64,000 nucleotides of DNA from Giardia muris (Eukaryota; Fornicata; Diplomonadida; Hexamitidae): contig CM016925.1 of assembly GCA_006247105.1 (NCBI GenBank), positions 1,178,001 to 1,242,000 on the forward strand, given 5' to 3'. A model generated the notes under the pieces. The model had not been told where the DNA came from. It made no database searches and worked only from the letters and a program-made list of their open reading frames with translations. Shown here piece after piece: positions 63,706-64,000 of the stretch; the stretch's first letter is position 1; every line of letters starts with the position of its first letter. The translations under genes and the position numbers were made by a program.

Positions 63706-64000
63706 AACTCTCGGGCCTGGAGCATCCCCTGAAGTAGGTCATTGATCTCCGCGTCATCCGTCTTCGTCCGAATGGTGACCATCTCAAGGTAATCTTCTAA
63801 TTTGTGAACCTCTGCATCCTTCGTTTGTGACTCATAGAGGTGCTTCTTGAAGCTATCCCAGACGGTACGAAGCGCTTCCTCCGCAGAAGGAGAGCCCGTG
63901 ATCGAGGCTGAAGAGTCCGATCCTGGAGGGATATGAAGAATTGCTCCATAATCATCGATCTTATACGGGAGGGTATCAAGTGACTCTGGATCTCGGCGAG
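63693..64000 (-). CDS. Partial hypothetical protein, C-terminal end
   Basis: An open minus-strand frame enters from the right edge and ends with TAG at 63693-63695. About 101 residues are visible, including LPYKIDDYGAILHIPPGSDS, LRTVWDSFKKHLYESQ and AEINDLLQGMLQAREFQHV. Composition is that of a soluble, partly helical protein. The competing frames are broken by stops, and the tail-to-tail overlap with HMG-CoA synthase matches the local style. Family not recognised; the 5' part is outside the window. Confidence 0.6.
   Translation of the reverse strand, partial: RRDPESLDTLPYKIDDYGAILHIPPGSDSSASITGSPSAEEALRTVWDSFKKHLYESQTKDAEVHKLEDYLEMVTIRTKTDDAEINDLLQGMLQAREFQHV

Overview
The window looks like a nuclear chromosome segment of a Giardia-type diplomonad. 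The base composition appears balanced to somewhat GC-rich, which would fit Giardia muris better than G. intestinalis, but this is an inference. Supporting observations: intron-less genes packed a few bases apart on both strands; short A/T-rich stretches directly before start codons; AGTRAAY-like polyadenylation signals at or just after stop codons; and two NEK-like kinases joined to ankyrin repeats, a family greatly expanded in Giardia. No rRNA, tRNA, CRISPR array, transposon or cis-spliced intron was recognised.

Positions 1-9.7 kb are loose and partly decayed. A NEK/ankyrin kinase copy enters from the left edge on the minus strand. Its coiled-coil/kinase part (1-1006) is an inverted, apparently exact copy of 6081-7086 inside the intact kinase gene at 4252-7428, while its ankyrin part (about 1250-1655) is broken by frameshifts and stops. 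Next come an iron-type alcohol dehydrogenase interrupted by one in-frame TGA, a possible gene remnant, the intact kinase, and a 2-Cys peroxiredoxin. Four gaps of roughly 0.3-1 kb lie here.

Positions 9.7-64 kb are extremely compact, with neighbours separated by 4-200 bp or overlapping. In order: an unknown 587-aa protein; a 2215-aa axonemal CASC1/DNAI7-like protein; a classical tyrosine phosphatase; RNA polymerase III subunit RPC8; a PUM3/Puf6-like Pumilio protein; cyclin B; a 1506-aa protein with a DBF4-type zinc finger; a helical 616-aa protein; a large membrane adenylyl cyclase; Noc2; PBDC1; two tandem SHIPPO/STPG proteins; a small Cys-motif protein; an RPA49-like Pol I subunit; a PEX4-like E2; MPP10; an unknown 198-aa protein; a 4210-aa giant; a NEK pseudokinase with ankyrins; HMG-CoA synthase; and the 3' end of one more gene.

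Functional themes are ribosome biogenesis and Pol I/III transcription (RPC8, PUM3, NOC2, RPA49, MPP10), flagella and cytoskeleton (CASC1-like, STPG pair), cell-cycle control and signalling (cyclin B, possible DBF4, PTP, cyclase, NEKs) and metabolism (ADH, peroxiredoxin, HMG-CoA synthase). Four divergent gene pairs have start codons only 5-8 bp apart, so each pair must share one minute bidirectional initiator or have overlapping 5' ends. Starts were chosen by the nearest A/T-rich stretch before an ATG and by family alignment; all function calls are from motif recognition by eye.
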